NCBI GenBank assembly: GCA_021740785.1
Contig: JAIOZI010000007.1
Location: 1 to 64,000, forward strand
Reading direction: 5' to 3'
Source: Melioribacteraceae bacterium
GTDB taxonomy: Bacteria > Bacteroidota > Ignavibacteria > Ignavibacteriales > Melioribacteraceae
DNA length: 64,000 nt
The notes below the pieces were generated by a model. The model searched no databases, was not told where the DNA came from, and saw nothing but the letters and a program-made list of their open reading frames with translations. The position numbers were made by a program, and so were the translations under genes. The stretch's first letter is position 1; every line of letters begins with the position of its first letter. This document shows, piece after piece, positions 19,713-30,153 of this stretch.

Positions 19713-20395
19713 CAGACATATGCTTCTTTAAATTTCTCGTAGTTTAGAATTCTCAATTTCGAACCTTCTAATTCCACTAAACCTTTTTTTGCGAATGAAT
19801 GAAGAGTTCTCGAAATCGTTTCACGAGATGTTCCAGCCATATTGGCTAAATCTTGTTGAAGCGGGAGTTTATCAATTTCAACAATCCCTTGCTTAATTTT
19901 TCCAACATCATCAGCGAGCTGCAGAATTACTGTAGCTACTTTACCTTCCGCATCTTTAAGAGATAATGATTTGATTTTCATATCAGCGGATCTTAGGCGT
20001 CTTGTTAATTCCTGAAGAAGTGCAATAGAAATTTCAGGATGATCTCTTAATAATTCCAAGAATTGATTCCGCTGGATAATAAAAAGGTCGGAATCTTCCA
20101 AAGCAATAACGGTTGCGGATCTTGTGAAACCATCAAGCAGAGCCATTTCACCAAAAAAATCAGATTCCGCAAGTATGCTTAATATAACCTCTCTGCCGTC
20201 ATTACTAGTCCGGGCAACTTTTACCTTGCCAGAAATAATTACGAATAGTGCAGAGCCTGCTTCTTCCTCCATAAGAATAACACTTTCTTTACTATAGACT
20301 TTTCTTGTACCAACTTGAGCAATTTTTTCGATTGTATCTTGTGGTAGGTCCGCAAAAATCGGAACGTACAATAGAAAATCTGATAGTTCAGCCAT
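19712..20395 (-). CDS. Crp/Fnr-family transcriptional regulator
   Basis: A cyclic-nucleotide-binding-like sensor domain (about residues 10-120; the phosphate-binding-cassette region reads FFGEMALLDGFTRSATVIA) is joined by the dimer helix to a winged HTH (about 150-220), recognition helix in AGTSRETISRTLHSF. The SRETISRTL sequence matches the CRP class that reads TGTGA half-sites. There are no N-terminal cysteines for an Fe-S cluster, so this is not an Fnr-type oxygen sensor. A perfect TGTGA-N6-TCACA palindrome lies 24 bp before its start, suggesting autoregulation. Co-transcribed with the PHP gene. Confidence 0.9.
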   Translation of the reverse strand: MAELSDFLLYVPIFADLPQDTIEKIAQVGTRKVYSKESVILMEEEAGSALFVIISGKVKVARTSNDGREVILSILAESDFFGEMALLDGFTRSATVIALEDSDLFIIQRNQFLELLRDHPEISIALLQELTRRLRSADMKIKSLSLKDAEGKVATVILQLADDVGKIKQGIVEIDKLPLQQDLANMAGTSRETISRTLHSFAKKGLVELEGSKLRILNYEKFKEAYV

Positions 20396-20418
20396 ATTAA
20401 ACTCCTGCTACTAATAAT

Positions 20419-20434
20419 TGTGATTTGATTCACA
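20419..20434. promoter_or_regulatory. CRP-type operator TGTGA-N6-TCACA
   Basis: A perfect 5+6+5 palindrome matching the classical CRP consensus, in the intergenic region between the Crp-family gene (start 20395, minus) and gapA (start 20600, plus). It sits 24 bp before the regulator start, a position suited to self-repression, and about 90 bp upstream of the gapA promoter -35 box, a position where activation is possible. Recognition by this regulator is inferred from its HTH. Confidence 0.7.
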
Positions 20435-20526
20435 TTAAATACTAAAAAATATCACTTTTATCAAGCCTTAATTTACTTAATTGGTTTTAAAATTATCCTA
20501 AATGAAAACACAATATCTGATTTTGA

Positions 20527-20555
20527 TTGAATTTCGTCCTAAGATTTTATATAAT
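20527..20555 (+). promoter_or_regulatory. sigma70-type promoter of gapA
   Basis: TTGAAT (20527-20532), a 17-bp spacer and TATAAT (20550-20555) lie 45 bp before the gapA start. The match to the standard -35/-10 pattern is close. It differs from the TAnnTTTG box typical of classical Bacteroidetes. Confidence 0.55.
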
Positions 20556-20599
20556 ATACGTTAATCTTTTTTAAATAAATTGATTTCGGAGGAAAATAA

Positions 20600-21595
<996 letters not shown>

Positions 21596-21620
21596 TTTTA
21601 GTAGTAAAAGTTCTTTGAAA

Positions 21621-21661
21621 GGCGCAGTATTTCCTTATTTGAGGAACTGCGTCTTTTTTTT
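21621..21661 (+). terminator. intrinsic terminator after gapA
   Basis: A stem of 8 pairs (GGCGCAGT with ACTGCGTC, one G-T) extended by an inner TTCC/GGAA stem, followed by a run of nine T. It lies between gapA and pgk and would limit read-through. Confidence 0.85.
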
Positions 21662-21702
21662 AATATTCACCCTATGCTGATTTTGTTCACAAGGAGGAAA
21701 AA

Positions 21703-22899
21703 ATGAATAAATTATCGATTGATAATATTGATCTGAAAGGGAAAAGGGTTTTAGTTAGAGTTGATTTTAATGTTCCGCTTGATGAGAATCAGAAGATAAC
21801 CGATGATAGAAGAATTGCCGCAGCCCTTCCGACAATTAATAAAATTGTAAAAGATGGAGGGAAAGCAATACTGATGAGTCATTTGGGTCGCCCCAAAGGT
21901 GAACCGAAACCTGAATACAGTTTAAAACCTGTCGCGCTAAGATTAGGTGAATTGTTGAATATGGAAGTCAGGTTTGCAGCAGACTGTATTGGCGAGCAAG
22001 TTTCGGCAATTGTTAAATCACTACAAGACGGCGATGTTTTACTCCTTGAAAATGTAAGGTATCATTCGGCAGAGACAAAGAATGACCCCGAATTTGCAAA
22101 ACTACTGGCAGAAAATGGTGATGTTTACGTAAACGATGCATTCGGCAGCGCCCACCGTGCTCATGCATCAACCGAAGGCGTTACAAAATATATTGATATC
22201 TGCGCTTCGGGTTACCTTATGCAAAAGGAGTTGGATTATTTGGGTAAAGCCGTAAGCGAACCTCAGCGACCGTTTACCGCAATTTTGGGTGGAGCAAAAA
22301 TTTCCGGTAAAATTGATGTTATTGAAAACCTTCTCCCGAAAGTTGATACATTGATTATTGGCGGGGGAATGGCTTATACTTTTTTCAAAGCTCAAGGTTA
22401 TGAAATTGGTACATCTTTGCTGGAAGAAGACAGAATTGAAATGGCTAAAGAATTGATTAAAAAAGCAGAAGCCGTAAATAAAAAGTTGATGCTTCCAATC
22501 GACATCAAAACAGCCGCTGAATTTAATAATGATTCACCCTCTGAAGTTGTTGATATAACAAATATTAGTCCGGATAAAATGGGATTGGATATCGGACCTA
22601 AATCAATTGAGTTATTCAGCAGCATAATTAAAGAAAGTAAAACAGTCGTATGGAACGGTCCGATGGGTGTATTTGAATTCCCGAATTTTGCAGCAGGTAC
22701 AAATGCAATAGCAGAAGCCTTAGCCGATGCAACTGCAAACGGAGCCGTAACAGTTATTGGCGGCGGTGATTCAGCATCAGCAATAAAGAAAGCCGGTCTG
22801 GATGAAAAAGTATCCCATGTTTCAACCGGCGGCGGTGCATCATTAGAATTTCTTGAAGGTAAGGTTTTACCGGGTGTTGCAGCATTAACCGATGCATAA
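21703..22899 (+). CDS. pgk: phosphoglycerate kinase
   Basis: Complete 398-residue PGK that makes ATP from 1,3-bisphosphoglycerate. Visible motifs: [13 protein letters not shown] (residues 14-26), MSHLGRPKG (about 58-66), LLLENVRYH (about 113-121), [11 protein letters not shown] (about 193-203), [11 protein letters not shown] (about 321-331) and the C-terminal GGGDSASA and [20 protein letters not shown] ribosome site just before the ATG. It sits downstream of gapA in the same orientation, with terminators on both sides. Confidence 0.97.
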   Translation: MNKLSIDNIDLKGKRVLVRVDFNVPLDENQKITDDRRIAAALPTINKIVKDGGKAILMSHLGRPKGEPKPEYSLKPVALRLGELLNMEVRFAADCIGEQVSAIVKSLQDGDVLLLENVRYHSAETKNDPEFAKLLAENGDVYVNDAFGSAHRAHASTEGVTKYIDICASGYLMQKELDYLGKAVSEPQRPFTAILGGAKISGKIDVIENLLPKVDTLIIGGGMAYTFFKAQGYEIGTSLLEEDRIEMAKELIKKAEAVNKKLMLPIDIKTAAEFNNDSPSEVVDITNISPDKMGLDIGPKSIELFSSIIKESKTVVWNGPMGVFEFPNFAAGTNAIAEALADATANGAVTVIGGGDSASAIKKAGLDEKVSHVSTGGGASLEFLEGKVLPGVAALTDA

Positions 22900-22927
22900 A
22901 TTTATTTTTATTAGAACAATTTCGATA

Positions 22928-22966
22928 AAGAAGCGGTCTAATGGAATAGATTGCTTCTTTTTTTTG
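22928..22966 (+). terminator. intrinsic terminator after pgk
   Basis: A 12-pair stem (22928-22939 with 22948-22959, two G-T pairs) with an 8-nt loop, followed by a T-run. It closes the gapA-pgk unit. Confidence 0.85.
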
Positions 22967-23020
22967 TTTTAAAAATAAGTTAATTTTCACAGCTATTAAG
23001 ATTTGTTTACAGGTTACTAA

Positions 23021-23971
23021 ATGGGATTAGACGGAAGAGATTATTATCGACCAACAGGTTTTGGCGGATTCAGCGTTTTTCCGCCTGTGATAAAAACTCT
23101 ATTGATTATAAACGTGGCGGTTTTCTTTGTTCAAATAATTTTTGAGAATTTGAGCTTCGGTGGCGTACCAGGTTGGTATGTGCTGAATAGGTATTTCGCG
23201 CTTAATCCGATTGCGGGAATGGATCAAGCCGGTCAGCCTTTCAATTTTCAGATTTGGCAGTTGATTTCATATCAATTTATGCATTCAACAGGTGGATTTG
23301 GGCACATATTTTTTAATATGCTGATGCTCTGGATGTTCGGCATGGAATTGGAAAATATGTGGGGTTCCAAAAAATTCCTTTTATTTTATTTAATTAGTGG
23401 AATTGGCGCCGGAATTGCACATGTTTTTATTTCACCTCTTTTTGCAAGTGGGGGAGCGCCTACAATTGGTGCATCCGGTGCGGTTTACGGAATTATGCTC
23501 GCTTTCGCTATGTTTTTCCCTAACCGCTACATTTACATTTGGTTCCTACTGCCGGTTAAAGCTAAGTACTTGATAGCATTTCTAATTTTGATTGAATTTA
23601 TGTCGGTTGGCGGTCCGAGTATCGTAGCTCATCTCGCACATCTAGGAGGAGCTTTAACAGCTTTCATTATGATTATGGCAGATAAAAAATATCGCATCGA
23701 TGTTGATAGAATGTATTACAATTTAAAAAATAAGTTTCAGTCTTATTCCTCGGGTGAAACAGAATATAAATTTAGAAAGCCTAAAGATATATCCGGAGAT
23801 AAGGAAGTAATTGATGCCGAATTTTATGAAATCAATGAACGAAAAAATAAAAGTGAAGAAGTAACCCAGGAAGAAATTGATAGAATTTTGGATAAGATTA
23901 GTCAAAGCGGTTATCAAAATTTAACGGAGAAAGAAAAGAAAGTTTTATTTGAAGCGAGTAAGAAAAGTTGA
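23021..23971 (+). CDS. rhomboid intramembrane serine protease with C-terminal cytoplasmic domain
   Basis: Six membrane segments fill residues ~20-225. The rhomboid catalytic features are intact: HIFFNMLMLWMFG (oxyanion asparagine/histidine, about 95-107), serine in TIGASGAVYGI (about 150-160) and histidine in AHLAHLGGAL (about 206). It should cleave membrane-anchored substrates inside the bilayer. The ~90-residue charged tail ends with EEIDRILDKISQSG...LTEKEKKVLFEASKK, the DUF6576-type tail seen on Bacteroidota rhomboids. The next gene, a lipoprotein, starts within the stop region, so the two are coupled. Confidence 0.9.
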   Translation: MGLDGRDYYRPTGFGGFSVFPPVIKTLLIINVAVFFVQIIFENLSFGGVPGWYVLNRYFALNPIAGMDQAGQPFNFQIWQLISYQFMHSTGGFGHIFFNMLMLWMFGMELENMWGSKKFLLFYLISGIGAGIAHVFISPLFASGGAPTIGASGAVYGIMLAFAMFFPNRYIYIWFLLPVKAKYLIAFLILIEFMSVGGPSIVAHLAHLGGALTAFIMIMADKKYRIDVDRMYYNLKNKFQSYSSGETEYKFRKPKDISGDKEVIDAEFYEINERKNKSEEVTQEEIDRILDKISQSGYQNLTEKEKKVLFEASKKS

Positions 23972-24282
23972 TGAAAAAAATTCAACTCTTTGTGATTTTA
24001 TTTTTTATTCTGATTATAGGTTGTGAAAATAAAAAGGTTGTGGATCAGGATGTGATGGCAAAAGTTTATGTCGATATCCTGATCTCCAAACAAATCCACC
24101 AAGATAATCTTGATTCAATAAAAATTGCCCGTTATAATATTTTCGAAAAACATCAGGTTACGGAAAACTCTTATACAACTACATTGGATAGTTACGGTGA
24201 GAATATTGAACTTTGGGATTCATTATTTATAAAAGCTGAAACATATTTGGATTCACTGCGAAAAGAAAACCTCAAGAATTAG
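23971..24282 (+). CDS. DUF4296-like lipoprotein
   Basis: A 103-residue protein. Start is the ATG at 23971, overlapping the stop of the rhomboid gene by one base (TGATG); a TTG three bases earlier is less likely. MKKIQLFVILFFILIIGC is a signal with lipobox cysteine at residue 18. The mature part (MAKVYVDILISKQIHQ..., YNIFEKHQVTENSYTTTLDSY, LWDSLFIKAETYLDSL) follows the pattern of DUF4296, small helical lipoproteins widespread in Bacteroidota with unknown function. Coupling with a rhomboid suggests envelope work. Its 3' end overlaps recQ by 11 bp on the opposite strand. Confidence 0.7.
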   Translation: MKKIQLFVILFFILIIGCENKKVVDQDVMAKVYVDILISKQIHQDNLDSIKIARYNIFEKHQVTENSYTTTLDSYGENIELWDSLFIKAETYLDSLRKENLKN

Positions 24283-26848
24283 CTTTTACCTTCGCCAGCA
24301 CAATTCTTATCTCTGCGTACGTTATTTTATTCGGTAATACTGATTTAATTTCTTTTAATTCCCTGAGACCCTCGCTTATTTTTTCCTTAATCATTCGATG
24401 ATGTTCGGTTTGGATTAATTTATCAATATTAATTTCCGGAAAATATCCGATAATAGTTTCAATCTGCATAGAGATAATTGCGTCGGGTAATTTAGTCAGC
24501 CTGGCGATGTCAGTGATTGAATAATTTTTGATTATCAATTCATAAGTCTGCTGAATATTTTCAGGCAGTTCATTCTTCTTCGTTTTCTCCTCTTTCTTCA
24601 AAGAATGTTCTCTAATTACAAATAAAAAATCATCACCTACTTTATTGAACATCCTCTGAGTAAATCCTTGAACGGACATTAACTCACTTGGTGTTTTGGG
24701 CTTCAACTCACCGATTTTTCTTAAAATTTCATCCGGGCAAATTAAATCAACTGATTGCGAAAATTTTTTCGAAGCATCAGTTCTTGCCTGTCTTAGTTCA
24801 TTAAACAGCGAAAGTTCCTCTTGAAAGTTTGTCTGGGTTTTATCTTCTTCAATAAACAATGTGAAATGATCTTTGGATTTATCGGTTAACGAAAGCATGC
24901 CATCATAAATACTCAGTAATTCCTGCATTATTAATGAATCAATTGCGTCATCCAACTCTTCGGATTTGTAATTAGAACAGCTCCCGTAATTATTCATACT
25001 GCGGGCATGAATTGAATTAGATGTTCCTCTCAGAGCTGAGATCAAGTGCTTGCGTCTGATGGTTCGCTTCTCATGATGAAGAGTTTCGAGAATTAATTCT
25101 TCCAAATAATTATTAAAATTTTCATCCTCTACTTTCACGTCGATACAATTATCACATCGTTTGCATCTGTAATCATTAACATCTTCTCCGAAATATTCTA
25201 ATATATATTTGAACCGGCAATTTGTGCTAAACACAAAGTCCTGCATTTTTTGCAGTTTCTCTTCCTGCAGAAGTTTTCTTCTAGCGAGTTTTTTGAAATC
25301 TAGCTTTAGATCAGTCGTTCTTTGGCGTTCGACCAGCAGAGAAACTGTGGGACTGTCAGCCGGCTTCTGGTAATCAATCAAACCGTAACCTGAAAGAACA
25401 ACTAACGCTTCTTTCACTGCCGTAAGCGAACCGCCGAAAGTTTCTTTGAATTTCTCTAGATTAACAGGGCAGAGACTCGAAAACAAACTGCTTCCATAGT
25501 CACTTAACAATTCAACCGAAAGTTCTTTCAGATTATTATTCGATAATTGTTTTACAAACTCTTTGGTCTGTTTTGGGGTCAATAAAAATTTCACAGAGTG
25601 CTTCGAATTAAATTCCGAGTTTTGCTTTAAATATCCTGCCTCTTCCAGGGCATTTAACGATGCGTTAAACAGCGACCGGTTTATTTCCTTTGCTGCAAGG
25701 TTTTTAACAAGCTCTCTATCAAGGGGAATTTGGAAATCCGGTTTAGATCCAACTGCAATATTTCCGTAATTACAAATGTTTGAATATACGCTTATGATCT
25801 GATCTTTATTGGGATTCCCGGATTCAATAAAATATTCTTGAATTTTCAGATCGCGTCCGCTGTATAATAAATATATATTGGAATCTTTTCCATCGCGCCC
25901 GGCACGTCCGATTTCCTGGTAATAACTTTCGATTGAACCCGGCAGATTGTAATGAATGACTGTGCGAATATCTTTTTTGTCAATTCCCATTCCGAATGCG
26001 TTTGTTGCAACAATAATGTTAACCCGGTCTGACTGAAAATCATCCTGAATCACGCGTCTCATTTCGGCAGAAACGCCGGCATGGTAATAACTATTATTAA
26101 TTCCCTTCGTTCTGAGAAAAATTGATAAGTCTTCAGTTGCCTTCCTTGTTGAGGTATAAATGATTGCGGGTCCGCCGAATTTATTCATCAACTCATATAC
26201 TTTCTCTTTCTTATGATTTGTTTTGATCACATTAATAAATAAGTTTTCTCGCTCAAACCCGCGGATGAAAAGTTCCGGCTCATGTAAATCGAGCTGCCTA
26301 ACTATATCATCTCTAACTTCCGGGGTTGCAGTTGCGGTAAACCCAGAGATGTTTTTTACCTCAATGTAATCAGCGAACTGTTTTATTTTTCTGTAACTAG
26401 GTCTGAAACTATGACCCCATTCACTGATGCAGTGTGCTTCGTCAATAAAAAGATATTTTATTTCGAACTGTTTCAATCTCTCAGCAAACTGTTGTGATTC
26501 CAATTTTTCCGGGGAGACATAGAGGAGTTTTACTTTTTTATCTAAAATATCTCTAAATACTTTTTCGGTTTCTTTATAATCTAAGGTACTGTTGATAAAT
26601 GCCGCTGCCTGCTCAATTGAATTTAATGCATCAACCTGATCTTTCATAAGTGCAATGAGCGGAGAAATTACGATGGAGAGTTCGTTTGAAATTAAAGCCG
26701 GGATTTGGTAACAGATAGATTTTCCGGCTCCGGTTGGTAAAATTGCCAGAACATTATTCCCGTCGATAATGCTATCAATAATTTCAATCTGCCCTTTACG
26801 GAATTTATCATAACCGAAATATTTTTTTAATGCTTCAACAGTATTCAT
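24272..26848 (-). CDS. recQ: ATP-dependent DNA helicase RecQ (long form)
   Basis: A 3'-5' helicase of 858 residues. Motif I LPTGAGKSICYQIPAL (about 36-51), DEAH box FIDEAHCISEWGHSFRP (about 132-148), motif VI in YQEIGRAGRDGK (about 310), zinc-binding cysteines in the RQC region (CRFKYIL ... CKRCDNC, about 540-565), an HRDC domain (about 690-765) and a C-terminal helicase-associated HTH-type domain (about 770-855, IARLTKLPDAIISMQIETIIG). The C-terminal addition makes it longer than E. coli RecQ and matches the long forms of Bacteroidota. Divergent from the ABC operon. Confidence 0.95.
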   Translation of the reverse strand: MNTVEALKKYFGYDKFRKGQIEIIDSIIDGNNVLAILPTGAGKSICYQIPALISNELSIVISPLIALMKDQVDALNSIEQAAAFINSTLDYKETEKVFRDILDKKVKLLYVSPEKLESQQFAERLKQFEIKYLFIDEAHCISEWGHSFRPSYRKIKQFADYIEVKNISGFTATATPEVRDDIVRQLDLHEPELFIRGFERENLFINVIKTNHKKEKVYELMNKFGGPAIIYTSTRKATEDLSIFLRTKGINNSYYHAGVSAEMRRVIQDDFQSDRVNIIVATNAFGMGIDKKDIRTVIHYNLPGSIESYYQEIGRAGRDGKDSNIYLLYSGRDLKIQEYFIESGNPNKDQIISVYSNICNYGNIAVGSKPDFQIPLDRELVKNLAAKEINRSLFNASLNALEEAGYLKQNSEFNSKHSVKFLLTPKQTKEFVKQLSNNNLKELSVELLSDYGSSLFSSLCPVNLEKFKETFGGSLTAVKEALVVLSGYGLIDYQKPADSPTVSLLVERQRTTDLKLDFKKLARRKLLQEEKLQKMQDFVFSTNCRFKYILEYFGEDVNDYRCKRCDNCIDVKVEDENFNNYLEELILETLHHEKRTIRRKHLISALRGTSNSIHARSMNNYGSCSNYKSEELDDAIDSLIMQELLSIYDGMLSLTDKSKDHFTLFIEEDKTQTNFQEELSLFNELRQARTDASKKFSQSVDLICPDEILRKIGELKPKTPSELMSVQGFTQRMFNKVGDDFLFVIREHSLKKEEKTKKNELPENIQQTYELIIKNYSITDIARLTKLPDAIISMQIETIIGYFPEINIDKLIQTEHHRMIKEKISEGLRELKEIKSVLPNKITYAEIRIVLAKVKANS

Positions 26849-26962
26849 TAAACGATCACACTTTTGCGAAATTCAAACGTCAAAATAGGTGTATTTTCTT
26901 TTTAATGACAGTGCAAAACATTATCTTTTACCCTTTAATGTAAACGAAGAAATAATAATTTA

Positions 26963-27883
26963 ATGCTGAAAATAGAACATATATCAAAATCATTTAATAG
27001 TCTCGAAGCGCTCAGTGATGTTGGGCTTGATATCAATAGAGGGGAGTTTTTCGGTCTGCTGGGACCAAACGGTGCAGGTAAAACCACTCTTATGAATATT
27101 ATAATTGGGTATCTGAAAGCAGATAAAGGACAAATTTCAATCGGTGATGAAATTGTAATCACTGAGGATATAAACTTTAGAAAGAGATTTGGTTATGTTC
27201 CACAGGAAATTTCACTCTATCAGGAATTGACCGCTTATCAGAATTTAAAAATTTTCGGAAGTTTTTTCGGTTTACCGAAAATTACACTTGAGCAAAAAAT
27301 TGACGAAATGTTGGAACTTGTTCAGCTCACTCCCCGCAAAAAAGATGTGGTGAAAGAATTCAGCGGCGGTATGAAAAGACGACTGAATCTTGCGGCGAGC
27401 ATTCTTCATGATCCCGAAATTATTTTATGCGATGAACCGACTGTCGGTGTTGATCCGCAATCTCGAAATGCAATTTTTGAAATGCTGCAAGAGTTGAATA
27501 AAACGGGGAAGACGATTATCTATACAACTCATTATATGGAAGAAGCGGAAAGATTATGCGATAGGATTGCAATTATTGATAACGGGAAAATTATTGCCAT
27601 CGGCACTATATCTGAGCTTATCAATATTCTTGAGCGTAAAGACACTTTAAAAATTCAGAAGAATTACGATACGACTAAGAAATTTGAACAGCTTAAACTG
27701 CTTGGTGAAATTAATGAGTTTGATTATTTCTATGAATTGATACCGGGTGAAAAATTCATCAAAACATCGGCGTTGTTTCTTGAGTTGGAAAAGCTGGAAA
27801 TTGAGGATGAATATGTTGAAGTGAGCCGGGCTTCACTTGAAGATGTGTTTTTGAATTTGACGGGCAGGAGTCTTAGAGATTAA
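26963..27883 (+). CDS. ABC-2 exporter ATP-binding protein (first)
   Basis: A 306-residue ATPase: Walker A GPNGAGKTTLMN (about 36-47), signature EFSGGMKRRLNLAASI (about 132-147), Walker B IILCDEPTVGVDP (about 152-164), switch histidine in YTTHYMEEAERL. The ~70-residue C-terminal extension is typical of ABC-2 (DrrA/CcmA-like) exporters. It forms a tight four-gene unit with the permease that starts one base into its stop codon (TAATG). The exported substrate is not indicated by the sequence. Confidence 0.9.
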   Translation: MLKIEHISKSFNSLEALSDVGLDINRGEFFGLLGPNGAGKTTLMNIIIGYLKADKGQISIGDEIVITEDINFRKRFGYVPQEISLYQELTAYQNLKIFGSFFGLPKITLEQKIDEMLELVQLTPRKKDVVKEFSGGMKRRLNLAASILHDPEIILCDEPTVGVDPQSRNAIFEMLQELNKTGKTIIYTTHYMEEAERLCDRIAIIDNGKIIAIGTISELINILERKDTLKIQKNYDTTKKFEQLKLLGEINEFDYFYELIPGEKFIKTSALFLELEKLEIEDEYVEVSRASLEDVFLNLTGRSLRD

Positions 27884-29202
27884 TGAATATTTACTACCTT
27901 ATCATAAAAGACTTAATAAGATTTTTTAAGGATAAAACGGCGGTAATACTAACGTTTGTTGTTCCGTTGGTTTTAATTATTATTTTCGGAAGTATTTTCG
28001 GCGGTAACGGCGGACCGCGGGGCAAAATATCAATAATATTTGTTAACGAAAGTAATTCAATGGTTGCCGATTTTATCGAGACTAAATTAGATTCGTCAAA
28101 ATCACTTCGTTTGGTTAAATATTATTCGGATGATAATGAAGAGAAATTGTTTACGGAAGAATTAGCTAAAAATTATGTAAAAGAAGGAAAGATTTCCGCC
28201 GCTATAATTTTACCAAAAGATTTTTTCGCAGATACTTCAACAGCGCTGAAATTTAAGTTTTATTATGATCCTAAGAATCAAATTGAATCCGCACTTATTC
28301 AAGGTTCGATTCAGCAGAATATAATGACGGAAGTTCCGAGGTTAATACCAATTCTTATGACTCGTAAATCAAACGATTTCCTCGGTGAAATGAAATCAAA
28401 TGAGTTTACTAAATCTCTTTCCGGATTAATCGGAGAGTATTTTGAGGTTTCTCCCGATACGATTTTCAAATCGATAACAACCGTTGACACTGCGGAATTA
28501 CTCAGCACTTCTTCCGATACAGGAAGTGCGGCTGCAGCTAATCCAATTGCCGGTATGGTGAAATTTGAGAGTGAACAGTTGGTTGGAGAAGAAATTACCA
28601 ACCCGGGATTGACGAGAACAATCGGTGGCTGGGCGGTGATGTTTTTACTTTTTTCACTTACCGGCGCCGCTAACTCACTTTTCGAAGAGAAACAGGAAGG
28701 TTCTCTAAAACGGCTTCTCTGTATGCCGATTAGAAAATCCGATATTTTATGGAGTAAATATATTTATACGATGCTTCTCGGAATTGTTCAACTTTTTGTG
28801 CTTTTCTTTGCAGGCTCAATCATTTGGGATGTTGATATTTACTCAAACTTCATGAATTTATTAATTGTTATTATTGTTTCCTCGGCGGCTGCAGTCTCTT
28901 TTGGAATGTTTATAACCTCAGTAGCCTCAACATTAAATCAAGCCAGCGGAATTGCGACTTTATTGATTTTAGTGATGTCGGCTGTCGGCGGTTCATGGTT
29001 TCCAATCTCACTGATGCCCGAATGGATGCAGTATATTTCAAAGTTCACAATTACTTATTGGTCTGTTGAAGCATTTTTGGATGTACTGTGGCGGCAGGCT
29101 TCATTGACTGATATCGGTGCGCATCTTTTGATTTTAATATCGATTGCAATCGTTGTAAATTTTTATTCACTACTACGTTTTAGAAAAGGAGATATGTTTT
29201 AA
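27883..29202 (+). CDS. ABC-2 type permease with large extracytoplasmic domain
   Basis: A 439-residue permease of the ABC2_membrane_3 type. One N-terminal membrane segment (about 20-40, ILTFVVPLVLIIIFG), a ~190-residue extracytoplasmic domain beginning PRGKISIIFVNESNSMV, then five membrane segments (about 245-430). Partner of the ATPase just upstream. A glycine-rich FGSIFGGNGGPRGK follows the first membrane segment. Homologues export drugs, lipids or peptides in Gram-negative bacteria. Confidence 0.85.
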   Translation: MNIYYLIIKDLIRFFKDKTAVILTFVVPLVLIIIFGSIFGGNGGPRGKISIIFVNESNSMVADFIETKLDSSKSLRLVKYYSDDNEEKLFTEELAKNYVKEGKISAAIILPKDFFADTSTALKFKFYYDPKNQIESALIQGSIQQNIMTEVPRLIPILMTRKSNDFLGEMKSNEFTKSLSGLIGEYFEVSPDTIFKSITTVDTAELLSTSSDTGSAAAANPIAGMVKFESEQLVGEEITNPGLTRTIGGWAVMFLLFSLTGAANSLFEEKQEGSLKRLLCMPIRKSDILWSKYIYTMLLGIVQLFVLFFAGSIIWDVDIYSNFMNLLIVIIVSSAAAVSFGMFITSVASTLNQASGIATLLILVMSAVGGSWFPISLMPEWMQYISKFTITYWSVEAFLDVLWRQASLTDIGAHLLILISIAIVVNFYSLLRFRKGDMF

Positions 29203-29208
29203 TATACC

Positions 29209-30153
29209 ATGAGCATAGTTGAAATTAATAACCTGACAAAAATTTATTCCGGCGGCTTTAAGAGAAATTCTGTAACAGCGCTTCAGGATTTTAGTCTAAC
29301 CGTGGAACCCGGAACAATCTATGGATTACTTGGACCAAACGGAGCCGGTAAAACTACTTTAGTAAAAGTTCTACTAGGAATCACCTTCCCAACCAGTGGT
29401 GAAGCTAAAATATTCGGGAAAGATATTTCTGATTATACAGTACGGCAAAGGATTGGGTACCTTCCTGAAAATCACAAGTTTCCCTCATACCTTAATGGTG
29501 GAGAAGTTCTAAAATTCTTTGCTGAAATGAGTGGTTATAAAGATAAAAATCTCAATAATCGTATAGATGAACTTCTCGACATTGTGAAAATGCGGAAATG
29601 GAAGCGGACTAAAATAAAAAATTATTCAAAAGGAATGATGCAGAGATTGGGATTAGCTCAAGCGATGATTAACGATCCGGATTTAATTTTTTTAGATGAA
29701 CCTACAGACGGCGTCGATCCCATTGGTAGAAAAGAGATCCGTGATTTACTGCAGGAATTAAAATCCGGCGGGAAAACAATTTTCCTGAATAGTCATCTTT
29801 TATCCGAGGTGGAACTTGTGACTGACCGTGCAACAATTTTGCATAAAGGAAAACTTGTGCGCCAAGGAACCATGGAAGAATTAACAACACAAAAAGAAGA
29901 GTTTAGAATTAGACTGAACGACCCGTTGGATGAAAATCTGATTAATACCGATTTGAAGGATTATAACTTGAAAATGATCGGTGAAAGTTTTTATTCATTC
30001 CACGCAAGGAATGTAGAACAGTTGAACGGATTAATTGATATTCTAAGGAAATACGAAATCAATATTCATTCAATAGTTCCGCAGAAAAATACTTTGGAAG
30101 AAATGTTTATTTCGGTAATTGAAGAAACGGAGAATTTGAATAATGCTAAGTAA
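29209..30153 (+). CDS. ABC transporter ATP-binding protein (second)
   Basis: A 314-residue ATPase with Walker A GPNGAGKTTLVKV (about 43-55), signature YSKGMMQRLGLAQAM (about 142-156) and Walker B LIFLDEPTDGVDP (about 162-174). The signature reads SKGM instead of SGGM, as in the NosF/ABC-2 group that works with a NosY-like permease. It starts 6 bp after the first permease and overlaps the second permease by 11 bp, so the two pairs form one operon. Confidence 0.9.
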   Translation: MSIVEINNLTKIYSGGFKRNSVTALQDFSLTVEPGTIYGLLGPNGAGKTTLVKVLLGITFPTSGEAKIFGKDISDYTVRQRIGYLPENHKFPSYLNGGEVLKFFAEMSGYKDKNLNNRIDELLDIVKMRKWKRTKIKNYSKGMMQRLGLAQAMINDPDLIFLDEPTDGVDPIGRKEIRDLLQELKSGGKTIFLNSHLLSEVELVTDRATILHKGKLVRQGTMEELTTQKEEFRIRLNDPLDENLINTDLKDYNLKMIGESFYSFHARNVEQLNGLIDILRKYEINIHSIVPQKNTLEEMFISVIEETENLNNAK

